From CAWKPF01 sp963851415 (GTDB lineage: Bacteria > Acidobacteriota > Thermoanaerobaculia > Multivoradales > Multivoraceae): 64,000 bases of DNA. Below are positions 40,744-53,716 of the stretch, one piece after another. Location of the stretch: contig CAWKPF010000003.1 of assembly GCA_963851415.1 (NCBI GenBank), positions 2,046,001 through 2,110,000 of the forward strand, read 5' to 3'. Numbering within the stretch: the first letter of the stretch is position 1; each line of letters starts with the position of its first letter. Both the position numbers and the translations under genes were made by a program. The notes under the pieces are model-generated. The model had not been told where the DNA came from. It was given only the letters and a program-made list of their open reading frames with translations, and ran no database searches.

Positions 40744-42576
40744 TCACGGCTTCGGCACTCGAAGAACGAGATGACTGGGATGCCGCGCATCCCGATGAAT
40801 GCGTTGAGTCGCGGGTCGGTAGTCGCTCTCCTGCGCTGCGGGAATCTCCACGAAGGTCTGGGGATTGCGCCCGATGAGCGGGAACCACGTGCTCTGCACC
40901 TGCACCATGATTCGATGACCCGGTCGGAAGCGGTGATGTCTGTCGCCGAGTGAGAACGAATAAGTCAAGACCTCATCTGCTGGCACGGCCCTCGGCAGAT
41001 CGAAGGAGTCCCTGAAGCGAGCCCGGAACACCTCGTCAGCGATCATCAACTGGAACCCTCTCAGCTCCGGCTTGGGATCATCTTCTGGATAGACGTCGAT
41101 CAGCTTGACGATCCAGTCGGCGTCCGTGCCAGTGGTCGAGGCGTGCAGCTCGACCGTGACCGGCCCCACGATCGAGAGCCCTTCCTCCAACGGCTCGCTT
41201 CGATACGTCAGCACGTCCGGGCGACCGTCGACGAAGCGCTGATCGGTCACCTTCCACAGCGCCTGCCCCCCCTGCCAGAAGCCGGGGATCGGCCGAGGCA
41301 TATAGGGCACCGGCTTGGCTGGATCGGAAATGTACGCATCGAAGGCAGCGGCACTGGAGGGTCGCTCGAAGGACAGACCACCGTTCGCGGCCAGGTAGAG
41401 ACGACGTGCCTCGCCCGCCGGAGGCCAGCGATCGTAGCTCCGCCACAGGTTGTCCCCCGTCTCGAAGACCCGAGCCTCCGCTCCCGCCCATGGCGTGCTC
41501 GCCTCCCTCTTCAGGTAGTGGGCGAAGAAGCTGCGTTGGATCTGTTCTCGGAAATGACGAGCCGTTGCGCTGCCGAAGGGAATCTCGCCCAGGGAGCTGC
41601 CTTCGCCGCTGGCCCACCCACCGTGACGCCAGGGGCCCACAACCAGAAAATTCTCATCCTCGCTGTCGTGTCGCTCGAAGGCGCGGTAGATCGCGAAGGG
41701 ACCGTACAGGTCCTCGGCGTCCCACCACCCAGCGACGTTCAGTGTCGGCACCTGGACTCGTCTCAAGTAGGGAACGGCTGCCTGGCGCTGCCAGTAGTCG
41801 GTATAACTGGTGTTGGCCATGAAGGCGTTCCAGGTCGGCTTCTCGCCGAAGAAATGGAGCCGGTCCACGTTCGAGAGCGGCCCCAACTCCAGGAACCACT
41901 CATAGGTGTCGTGCTGATCGAAGGGAAACGGCTGATTGGTGTTGCCCGTTTCCATCAGGGCGACGTATCCGAAGCTGGCCGAGAGGCGAAACGCCCCATT
42001 GTGGAGGAAGTCGTCGCCCAGGAACATGTCCGCCGGAGACGCCTGCGGGGAGGCTGCCGCGAGCGCCGGATGTGGATCGATCAGGGCCATCACCGTGAGC
42101 CAACCGCCATAGGAGATCCCGAGCATTCCGACCCGGCCGTTGTGCCCATCGACATGGTCGAGCACCCAGTCGATGGTGTCCCAGGTATCCGTGCCCTCGT
42201 CGATCGCACCCGGCTCGGACGGGTCTCTCGGCGGACGCTGCATGACGAACGAGCCCTCGGACCCGTAGCGCCCGCGGATGTCCTGGAAGACGAAGATGTA
42301 GCCGTCGGCCGCCAACTCCGCGTAGTAGCCAGAGAGTGTAGTCGCGAAGCCCGCCTCGTCGTGGCGGAGTCCATAGGGCGTGCGGGTCAGCAGAATCGGC
42401 CAGGGTCCGCCCGATCCGGTAGGGACGTAGACCTCGGTGTTGAGGTGCACGCCATCTCGCATCTCTACCGACTGAACGGTCTTGGTGAATCGCTCAGCGG
42501 GGCTCTGGGCGAGGGACGGCAGAGGGCTCGCCAGGAGTGCCGCGACCGTGAACAGGGCAGGGCCGAGTCGTCTCAT
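40744..42576 (-). CDS. CocE/NonD family alpha/beta hydrolase (X-Pro dipeptidyl-peptidase-like), exported
   Basis: A 610-residue exported serine hydrolase. The signal peptide MRRLGPALFTVAALLASPLP is cut near SLAQ. The alpha/beta-hydrolase core has MRDGVHLNTEVYVPTG, LLTRTPYGLR, VFQDIRGRYGSEG and the nucleophile Ser155 in GMLGISYGGWL. The C-terminal jelly-roll of the X-Pro dipeptidyl-peptidase type follows, ending near GHRIMVQVQSTWFPL and NPQT. Family members hydrolyse esters, acyl-prolines, glutaryl-7-ACA or cocaine; the substrate is unknown. The ATG at 42576 is chosen because the longer frame has no signal peptide. It lies 52 bases downstream of the RND operon on the same strand. Confidence 0.88.
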   Translation of the reverse strand: MRRLGPALFTVAALLASPLPSLAQSPAERFTKTVQSVEMRDGVHLNTEVYVPTGSGGPWPILLTRTPYGLRHDEAGFATTLSGYYAELAADGYIFVFQDIRGRYGSEGSFVMQRPPRDPSEPGAIDEGTDTWDTIDWVLDHVDGHNGRVGMLGISYGGWLTVMALIDPHPALAAASPQASPADMFLGDDFLHNGAFRLSASFGYVALMETGNTNQPFPFDQHDTYEWFLELGPLSNVDRLHFFGEKPTWNAFMANTSYTDYWQRQAAVPYLRRVQVPTLNVAGWWDAEDLYGPFAIYRAFERHDSEDENFLVVGPWRHGGWASGEGSSLGEIPFGSATARHFREQIQRSFFAHYLKREASTPWAGAEARVFETGDNLWRSYDRWPPAGEARRLYLAANGGLSFERPSSAAAFDAYISDPAKPVPYMPRPIPGFWQGGQALWKVTDQRFVDGRPDVLTYRSEPLEEGLSIVGPVTVELHASTTGTDADWIVKLIDVYPEDDPKPELRGFQLMIADEVFRARFRDSFDLPRAVPADEVLTYSFSLGDRHHRFRPGHRIMVQVQSTWFPLIGRNPQTFVEIPAAQESDYRPATQRIHRDARHPSHLVLRVPKP

Positions 42577-42628
42577 CGCGCGACATCCTACCGCCAATTC
42601 GAGTCGCTCTCTCCCGCCCCACCCCCTC

Positions 42629-45600
42629 CTAGCCTGCGATGCCCTCCGGCTCGCCACTCGAGCCGTCGAGAGAGGCAACGGGAGCCTTCGGCTCGCTGAC
42701 TCCGCGATGGCCGAAGGCAGCCAGGATTCCACGCCCTACGATGCTGCGTGCGTCCTCGAACAGGGTGTAGAAGACCGGGACCACCAGCAGCGTCATGAGG
42801 CCGGAGGTGACCATGCCGCCGATCAACGTCAAGCCGAAACTCTTGTAGCTCAGCCCCATGCGAGTCGGCTCGCCGAGCACCAACGGCACCATCCCGCAGA
42901 TCGTGGTCAAGGCGGTCATCATGATGGGGCGAAACCGCCGCTCGGTGGCGAGCAGGAGCGCCTCGTGGCGGCCGATCCCGTCCGAGCGAAGTCGCCGAAC
43001 GTAGTCGAGCAGCACGATCCCGTTGTTGACCACGACACCGATGAGGATGATGAAGCCCACCAGACCCAGGAAGTCCAGCTGCCGACCGGTCAGGATGTGG
43101 CTCCACATCACACCGACGACCGCCAGTGGGATGGTCACCAGAATCGCCAGCGGCAGGAGGAAGCTCTCGAAGAGGAAGCCCATCAACAGATACACGAAGA
43201 CGGTCGAGAGGAGCGCTGCGAATTGCAGATTGGCTGCTTCATCCTGCGTCCTGCGCATCGGGGCCCCGAAGCTCACGCCCTCGGGCAGATCGATCCTGGC
43301 GACCATGGCGCGGATGGCCTTTCGTCCCTCTTCCTCTCTGCCTTCCTCCAGCTCCAGGGTGATGCGGCGAGCGGTCCGCTTGTCCCGTCGCCAGATCCCC
43401 GTCGCAGCAGGCAGCTGGCGAGCTTCCACGAAGGTCGAGAGACTCACTGTTTCACCCGAACCTGTCGGCACCGGGAAACTGACCAGCTGGTCGAGCCCCG
43501 TGCGGTCGGCCTCTTCGTAGCGCACTCGCACCGGGATGTCGCGACCGCCGAAGTAGATGCGCGGCAGTGCCTGCCCACGGAGCGCGTAGCCCACCGTGCC
43601 CGCCACCATCTGCGGATCGATCTGCTGGCTCTGCGCCTTCTCGCGATCGATGGTCAGCGCCAATTCGTTCGGTGGTGGATCTCCGGAGCTCTTGACCCCG
43701 AGGACCCCTGGCAGACGACCGAAGGTGTCTTCCAGATCTTCGGCCAGCTCTTCCAGGACCCTGGAGTCCTCACCGAAGAGCAGAAGCGACTCGAGTGCAC
43801 GATCTCCCGTGTCCTGCTCCGAGGAGCGACCGGTGTGGAACTCTCCTCCCGGAAGCTCTGGAAGGTTCTCGAGGATACTCTCCGCCATCTCTCGCGGGTT
43901 GAGAGGGTTATCGCGCTTCGTGTCTACCATCGCCTGGATACTTCCCCGGCGGGTCGAGTGCTCGAGGATGTAGAACTCGAGCCCGAGATCGGGCGCCAGC
44001 TCCGCCACCTCCTCCTCGGCTCGCAGGAACCAGCGATGAGCCTCGTCGAAGCTCATGCTTCGTGGCAGCTCGACGTCGATCTCGAAGAAGCTCTGATCGT
44101 CCTCCGACATGGCGACCACTTCGATCCACTGCTTGGCGGCCAGCTGGGTGACAGCCAGGATCCCGATCAGAACCAGGACCGTCTCCAGTCTGCGTCGCAG
44201 CGCCAGGTCCAGAACATGGTTGTAGAAGCGCCCCAGGGCACCGAAACTGAGCTCGTACGCTCTCTTCAGGGTCCGGTTCATTCTCAGATGTGCCCGATGG
44301 CTCCAGGAGTCCGACTCCTCGACCTCGCGACGCGGAAGGGTCAGATAGACCGCCAGGGGCACGGCGATCAGCGCCACCAGCAGAGACGCGAGCAGCGACA
44401 CCGAGATCGGCAGCGCGAGCCGCATCAAGAAGAACTGCCCCTGCCCTTCGACCAGGGCCACCGGGAGGAATACGACGATCGTAGTCAACGTCGCGGTCGT
44501 GACCGCCAGGGCGATCTGGCCAGCCCCGTGCAGGGCGGCAGACTTGCGATCGAGGTCGGTGTCGCGATAGATCCGATGGATGTTCTCTGCCACGACCACC
44601 GAGTTGTCGACCAGCAAGCCCACGGAGATCATCAAACCCAGAAGCGTGAGCACGTTCAGCGTCTCGCCGGCGAAGTACATCACCACGATCGCGACCACCA
44701 TCGAGAGCGGAATCGAAAGAGCGATGATGAGACTCAAGCGAAAGCGCCGCAGGAAGAACATCAGCACAACCATCGCGAGAACCGCACCGACCCGCCCGCT
44801 GTCGAGCAGGATCGAGAGCGAGCTCATGATGATCTCTCCCTGGTCCATGATCATGGCGGCATCGACCCCCTTCAGTCGGGGGTTGTTGGCGAGGCTCTCG
44901 ACCAGTTCCGAGACTCGCCGCGCGACCTCGAGTGTGTTGGCCTCCCCTTCTTTCATCACCATCAGGGCGTAGGCCGGCTGCGAGTTGACCCGAACGCTGA
45001 AGTTCTTCTCCGGCTCCTCGTACTTGATCGCTGCGATGTCGCCGAGTCGCACCGTCGGCGCCAGCATGATGTCCCCCACCGACTGCGTGTCGCGGTAGCG
45101 GGCCACCGAGCGCAGCAGCAGCTTTCTGTCACCGCTGCGGACATTGCCGCTCGCCATGGTGAAGTTGTCCTTCGAGAGATCCTGAGCGACCTCGAAGATG
45201 TTCAGCCCCGCGGCCTCCGCCCGTTGGCGATCGACCTCGATCAGGACCTCCTTCTCGATCAGACCGTTGGCGACCACCGTCGCCACGCCATCCAGGCGCT
45301 CGAGGGGACGCACGATCTCGTACTCGATCAGGTTGTAGAAGTCGGTGATGTCGGGAGGAACGGTCAGCCCCACCATTGCGACGGGAAAGCTCTGGTCGTC
45401 GTCCTTGCCGATGAAGACCTGCTGCAGGTCGTCCGGCATTCGAGTGCGAGCCCTTTCTACGCGGTCGCGCACCTCACGATAGGCGATGTCCATGTCGGTG
45501 CCGTGCTTGAACGAGAGGAACACCTGGCCGAATCCGGTGCGAGCGAACGAGAACATGTTCTCCAGGCCCCGAACCGTGCTGAGCTCTTCTTCGAGAGGAA

Positions 45601-45837
45601 GCGTGATCTTGTCGAGCACCTCTTGAGGAGGAGCGTCCTGCCAGGGCGCGTAGACCCTCAGGAACGGCTCACTGAAGCCACTGGGGATCAACTCGATCGG
45701 AATCGCCGTAATCGCGACCACTCCCAGAACCAATGCCGTCAACAGCATCACCAGGACCGTGATCCGACGCTCGAGAGAGAAGCGCGGCAACAGCGTCTCC
45801 AGTTTGTTTCCCGTCGACACCGACCCGGGATCGTCCA

Positions 45838-45838
<1 letters not shown>
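42629..45838 (-). CDS. RND efflux permease (HAE1/AcrB-like), second of two
   Basis: A 1069-residue inner-membrane proton-driven pump subunit with the AcrB topology: helix 1 (RITVLVMLLTALVLGVVAI), a large periplasmic loop, helices 2-6, a second loop and helices 7-12. The helix-4 motif is GLLVDNSVVVAEN, with one Asp where AcrB has two. It ends with MRLGLSYKSFGL-type helix 11-12 sequences, here TRMGLSYKSFGLTLIGGMVT. The ATG overlaps the stop of the preceding permease as TGATG. Two unlike permeases with one adaptor recall MdtABC, where both permeases form a mixed trimer. No TolC-like gene is nearby. Confidence 0.93.
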
Positions 45839-49416
<3,578 letters not shown>

Positions 49417-49520
49417 GGCGCACTTCTAGCTCGCGGCACCCGAAGAGCGCCTCGGTCGTGGTTCGAACGGTGACTCGAGATCCAGAGGTCCTCGTCGATC
49501 GGTGAGGGGGCCAACGGAGA

Positions 49521-50684
49521 TCAGAAGTTGGCTGGAATGCTCTCGGATCCGTCGCCGAAGGTCGCCAGCGCTTCTTGCAGGTCGAGCAGTCGAACCTCTG
49601 CCCCGTCCTTCAGGCCAGCCTGTCCCGCGATCACGATCCGATCGTCCTCGGCAACGTCGCCGGCGACTGTGATGAAGTTCTTCTCCTGAATCAGCGGTTT
49701 CACCATGAGGCGCTCGACCCGGTTCTCGTCGCCGACGCGAAACACGAAGGTCTGATCCTGGTCGTAGACCAGTGCCCGCTTGGGTACCAGGAGGGCGTTC
49801 TCTTCCACCTGGGCCACCAGTTCGACCTCGACGTACATTCCAGGCACCAGACCCTCGCCTGCCGGTACCGCGAGGGTGACCTTTACCGTTCCGCTGCGGG
49901 GATCGACCACCGGCGCAATTCGATCGATGAACGCCTCGTGGACCGAGCCCTCAGTCGCCTGAGCGGTGAGTCGTGCCCTTTGTCCCTTGGCCAGCCGAGA
50001 CATCTCGGTCTCGGGAACGAAGACCCGCGCAACGATCGAGTCGAAATCGACGAGATCGAACAGATGCTCGTTGCTGCGAATGTAGTCTCCGACGTTGACC
50101 AGGCGCTGCGTCACGATCCCGGAGATCGGGGCACGGACCTCGGTATAGCTCAGCGCCCGTTCCGCGTCACCGAGAGCGATCTCGAGCTGCTCCTTGCTGT
50201 AGGTCGCCTCGTTGAAGGCCTGCTCGCTGATCAGCTGCTTCTCGAACAGAGAGCGTTGACGCTCGAATTCGCGCTCCGCCTTCGCCAGCTGGCTCTTCAC
50301 CATCGCCATGCTGCTGCGCTGCTCGTCATCCTCGAGACGGAGCATCAGCTGGCCCTTCTGGACCCGGTTCCCCTCTTCCACCAGGAGCTCGACCACCCGG
50401 CGCTCAGACTCCGAATACACCTCCACGGCACTTTCGGCCTCCAGGTTCGCCGAGAAGCGCAGCACGCTCTCGATCCGCCCGCGACCGAGAGGGAAGGCAG
50501 CCACCGCGATACGGTCGTCGGCCTTGGTGTCCTCGGCCTTCCCATTCGTGATCTCGGGCTCGGCCGCCTCGCTGTTGGAGAGCGCGCAGCCGAAGCTCAC
50601 CGAAATGGCGAGCAGCAGGAGAGCCAAAAGGGGTCCAGGAGCCGTCATGGGGGCTCTCGTGGTCAGGGAGTTTCGTCTCGTCAT
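49521..50684 (-). CDS. RND efflux periplasmic adaptor (membrane fusion protein)
   Basis: A 387-residue adaptor. The N-terminus is exported (PLLALLLLAISVSFGCALSN), with a Cys that could be lipidated although the preceding residues are not an ideal lipobox. Then come the barrel-sandwich half-motif AVEVYSESERRVVELLVEEG, an alpha-helical hairpin (KSQLAKAEREFERQRSLFEK), the second half-motif YTEVRAPISGIVTQRLVNVG, the beta-barrel VARVFVPETEMSRLAKGQ and the membrane-proximal domain ending in GLKDGAEVRLLD. It is the first gene of the adaptor-permease-permease operon. An ATG at 50648 is an alternative start. Neither has a good ribosome-binding site. Confidence 0.92.
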   Translation of the reverse strand: MTRRNSLTTRAPMTAPGPLLALLLLAISVSFGCALSNSEAAEPEITNGKAEDTKADDRIAVAAFPLGRGRIESVLRFSANLEAESAVEVYSESERRVVELLVEEGNRVQKGQLMLRLEDDEQRSSMAMVKSQLAKAEREFERQRSLFEKQLISEQAFNEATYSKEQLEIALGDAERALSYTEVRAPISGIVTQRLVNVGDYIRSNEHLFDLVDFDSIVARVFVPETEMSRLAKGQRARLTAQATEGSVHEAFIDRIAPVVDPRSGTVKVTLAVPAGEGLVPGMYVEVELVAQVEENALLVPKRALVYDQDQTFVFRVGDENRVERLMVKPLIQEKNFITVAGDVAEDDRIVIAGQAGLKDGAEVRLLDLQEALATFGDGSESIPANF

Positions 50685-51045
50685 GGGGTTCTCGTCGAGG
50701 AATGATCACCGGAGGCCAGGGAACCGGGGGGGTTTGCGAGGCAGTTCGCGCGGAGCGGCCACTCGGATGAGCTACGGCTCCGATCGACCGGGTATTCGGG
50801 GTAGACCAGCCTCGTCCCAGGCCGATCCCACCTACCTTGAATACGCCGGCCAGACGGCCGATGTTTCTCGCTCACCCGAGAAAACCTCAGTTTGGCCGGG
50901 CTTCCTCGAGCCAGCCAGTCCGTCGAGACTTGCAAGGTCCCCTCGGAATTCGGAAGACTCGGGCCGAAAATCGGCCCGAGCCCGGTGCTCGAGCTGCCGA
51001 GAGCCCCGCACCGAGGCACCCACCAGACCATATGATCACTCTGCC
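50685..51045. other. 361-base divergent region between the RND operon and the HAD gene
   Basis: No gene is supported. Besides the perfect palindrome at 50958-50980, TTTCTCG (50864-50870) and CGAGAAA (50877-50883) form a 7-bp inverted repeat. The promoter of the efflux operon must lie here, but I could not find a convincing -35/-10 pair on either strand. Confidence 0.5.
50958..50980. repeat. perfect 23-bp palindrome in the RND/HAD divergent region
   Basis: CTCGGGCCGA (50958-50967), AAA, TCGGCCCGAG (50971-50980): two perfect 10-bp arms with a 3-base centre. No T-run follows on either strand, so it is a poor terminator. Its place between divergent genes suits an operator. It lies 66 bases before the HAD start and about 275 bases before the adaptor start. 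Confidence 0.6.
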
Positions 51046-51777
51046 ATGCCGACCTACGAGGCGGTGCTGTTCGACTTTGGCGGCACCCTGTTCAGCTACC
51101 GACCCTTTCGGGAGCGCTTCGAGCGAATGCTCGCCGAAACCGCCGCCGAGCACGGCGTCGAGACCGGGACCCCGGAGCTGCTCCGTGCCTATGCGGAGGC
51201 TTCCGCCGCTGTGGGGCGGAGCTTTCTCCAGCGCTCCTACTACCTCCACCGCGACTTCTTCGGCAGTTGTGGCGAGGCCTTCGTACGCGCCTTGGGGAGC
51301 CAGCCGGTGAACGGAATGCGAGAGCGCTTCTACGCTGCCCAGACCGAGGTGGCCCGCCCGCTCATCGCACCGAGGGACGATGCCCGGTCGACCCTGGGCG
51401 AGCTCCGGCGGCGCGGTCTGCATGTCGGCGTGGTGAGCAACATCGACAATGACCAGTTCGGCGAGCTGTGGCGACTCTGTGGGCTCGATTCGCTCATCGA
51501 CGCCTATACCACCAGCGAAGAGGCCCGTTCCTGCAAGCCCGATCCCGCCATCTTCCGGCTCTCCCTGGCCAAGGCGGGAGGTCTCCCCCCCGAACGGGTG
51601 CTGTTCGTCGGCGACTCGCTCCATCACGACGCTGCCGGCGCCGCGGCGCTCGGCATGGCGACGGCCTACATCGGCGACCGCCCGCCAGATGCCGATGCTG
51701 GCGTCCGGGTCGATCACGAACTGACCCGCCTCAGCGACCTGCTAAAGCTCGCCGAGACCGGAGGACCGCCCCGTTGA
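51046..51777 (+). CDS. HAD-superfamily hydrolase (subfamily IA type)
   Basis: A 243-residue haloacid-dehalogenase-like hydrolase. Motif I is VLFDFGGTL: the nucleophile Asp10 is present, but the general acid/base Asp two positions later is Gly, as in the DFGGT/DFGGV group. Motif II is GVVSNID, motif III is CKPDPAIFRLSL and motif IV is VLFVGDSLHHDAAGA. A helical cap lies between about 15 and 100. The ATG at 51046 starts at the family's N-terminus; the open frame upstream runs through non-coding DNA. Its stop overlaps the TTG start of the next gene as TTGA. Confidence 0.88.
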   Translation: MPTYEAVLFDFGGTLFSYRPFRERFERMLAETAAEHGVETGTPELLRAYAEASAAVGRSFLQRSYYLHRDFFGSCGEAFVRALGSQPVNGMRERFYAAQTEVARPLIAPRDDARSTLGELRRRGLHVGVVSNIDNDQFGELWRLCGLDSLIDAYTTSEEARSCKPDPAIFRLSLAKAGGLPPERVLFVGDSLHHDAAGAAALGMATAYIGDRPPDADAGVRVDHELTRLSDLLKLAETGGPPR

Positions 51778-52790
51778 CATACCGATCGAGTGTCTCGTGT
51801 CGCCTCGAGCGGCGAGGCTGGGCCAGGCTCTCCGGACTGGTGCTCTCTTTGAGCCTCGTCCTGGTGTGGGGCTGTTCCACACCCGTGGCTCGTGTCGGGG
51901 TTCGCCCCTTCTATCGCCCCGCCCCCCTGCCCGAGGGCGCCGTAGAGGTACGGCGGGAGATCGCCTACCGGGACGACAGTGAAGCCGACCCGGAAAAGCA
52001 CCGGCTCGATCTGTATCTCCCCCCGGGCAAGGGCTGGCCGACCCTGCTCTTCGTGCACGGCGGCTCACTGGAAGGGGGCGACAAAGACAAGCGCCTCGCC
52101 GGCTACGACATCTATGGCAACATCGGGCGCTTCTACTCCGCGCGCGGCGTGGGTGTAGCCCTGGTCAACTACCGGCTTCAGCCCGAGGTCCAGTGGGCAG
52201 ACCAGGTCGACGACGTCGCCGCCGCAACGGCCTGGGTTCTCGAGCACATCCGCGAGTACGGAGGGGACGGTCGCGTGTTCGCCTCGGGCCACTCCGCCGG
52301 AGCCTGGCTCTCTGCCCGGGTCGCGCTCGACGAGACGTCGCTCCACGAGTACGGCTTCGACGGCAACGATCTGGCTGGCGTCATCTCGATCAGCGGCTCC
52401 GGCTTCGACATGACAGACGAGCGTACCTGGGAGATGTTCGGCCGAGAGCGTCGCTGGGCCCGCCGCTTCGCCGTCGAAGAGGAGGGAGTCGACTGGCGAG
52501 TGGCAGCGTCCGTGGTCCCGCTGTTGAAGGAGCACGATCCAAGGAGCACTCCCCCCTTTCTCCTGCTCTACAGCAGTCGCGAGTGGGAGGCCCTCGGACG
52601 GCAGAACCAGCTGCTGTACGAGGCGATGACCGCCCGAGACATGGAGGTCGAACTGATCGCGGTCCCCACCGACGGCCACCGTCGCAACGTGCTCGCCCTC
52701 AGTCGCCCCGACCGCGAGCTGCCTCGTCACGTCATCGCTTTCATGGAGCCGATTCCGGCAGGGTCCATCGCCTCCCCACCGAATGAGTGA
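51774..52790 (+). CDS. alpha/beta hydrolase (esterase/lipase-like), probable lipoprotein
   Basis: A 338-residue serine hydrolase. The N-terminus has basic residues, a hydrophobic stretch (LSGLVLSLSLVLVWGC) and Cys34, a possible lipidation site though Trp at -2 is unusual. The catalytic domain has the oxyanion motif LLFVHGGSLEGGDKD, VALVNYRLQPE, the nucleophile motif ASGHSAGAWLS and a C-terminal His in PTDGHRRNVL, matching carboxylesterases of the BD-FAE/Aes kind. The start is the TTG overlapping the HAD stop as TTGA; no ATG or GTG lies before the hydrophobic segment. Confidence 0.82.
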   Translation: MTYRSSVSCRLERRGWARLSGLVLSLSLVLVWGCSTPVARVGVRPFYRPAPLPEGAVEVRREIAYRDDSEADPEKHRLDLYLPPGKGWPTLLFVHGGSLEGGDKDKRLAGYDIYGNIGRFYSARGVGVALVNYRLQPEVQWADQVDDVAAATAWVLEHIREYGGDGRVFASGHSAGAWLSARVALDETSLHEYGFDGNDLAGVISISGSGFDMTDERTWEMFGRERRWARRFAVEEEGVDWRVAASVVPLLKEHDPRSTPPFLLLYSSREWEALGRQNQLLYEAMTARDMEVELIAVPTDGHRRNVLALSRPDRELPRHVIAFMEPIPAGSIASPPNE

Positions 52791-52843
52791 CACGGATCCC
52801 CTGAACCGTCTCGAACCGGACCCGCATTCGACGAAGATCTCTC

Positions 52844-53689
52844 ATGCACAGATTCCAGATCGGTGATGTCACCGTCACCCGCGTCGTCGAGATCGAGACC
52901 GCGACCAACCCACTCTTCCTCTATCCCGACATGGTGCCCGAGGCCCTGGCCCTCCATGCCTCCTGGCTTCAGCCCCACTTCCTCAGTGAGAGAGAGGGCT
53001 ACATCCTGATGGCGATCCAGAGCTTCGTGGTCGAATCGCAAGGGGCCCGCATCGTGGTCGACACCTGTGTCGGAAACCACAAGAGTCGCGACGTTCCCTA
53101 CTGGAATCAGCTCCAATTGCCGTTCATCGAGCGCATGACCGAGGCCGGCTTCCCTCCGGACTCGATCGACCACGTGCTGTGCACCCACCTCCACGTGGAC
53201 CACGTCGGCTGGAACACCCGTCTGGAGAGCGGCAGTTGGGTCCCGACGTTCGAGAGTGCCCGCTACCTCTTCGGCAGGGTCGAGTGGGAGCACTGGCGCG
53301 AGGCCGAGCGCGCCGGCCATCTCCACGACTCGGTGTGGCCGATCGTCGAGGCCGACCGGGTCGACCTGGTCGAGACCGACCACCGTCTCACCAGTGAAGT
53401 CTGGCTCGAGCCGACCCCGGGGCACACTCCTGGACACGTCAGCGTGCGCATCTCGTCCAAGGGCGAGCACGCGGTGATCTCGGGCGACGTCATGCACCAT
53501 CCCGTCCAGTGCGCCGAGCCGGACTGGGGCTGCCTCTACGACAGCGATTCGGAACAGGCGGCCCTGACCCGGCGCGAGTTCTGCTCGAGGTACGCCGACA
53601 CTCCCACCCTGGTCTTCGGCACCCACTTCGCCACCCCTTCGGCCGGCCGCATCGTGCGCGACGGCGACGTGTGGCGTTTCGAAGTGTGA
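52844..53689 (+). CDS. metallo-beta-lactamase-fold hydrolase
   Basis: A 281-residue cytosolic MBL-fold protein. The metal-binding motif THLHVDH is at 114-120, followed by the conserved His in PTPGHTPGHVSV, the Asp in AVISGDVMHHP and a late His in GTHFATPS. The layout matches AHL-lactonase/YtnP-like MBL proteins, but the substrate is unknown. It has no signal peptide. It follows the esterase gene by 53 bases and converges with the kinase gene. Confidence 0.88.
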   Translation: MHRFQIGDVTVTRVVEIETATNPLFLYPDMVPEALALHASWLQPHFLSEREGYILMAIQSFVVESQGARIVVDTCVGNHKSRDVPYWNQLQLPFIERMTEAGFPPDSIDHVLCTHLHVDHVGWNTRLESGSWVPTFESARYLFGRVEWEHWREAERAGHLHDSVWPIVEADRVDLVETDHRLTSEVWLEPTPGHTPGHVSVRISSKGEHAVISGDVMHHPVQCAEPDWGCLYDSDSEQAALTRREFCSRYADTPTLVFGTHFATPSAGRIVRDGDVWRFEV

Positions 53690-53716
53690 ACCCTGCCCTC
53701 GCTCCCGCACGGGACA

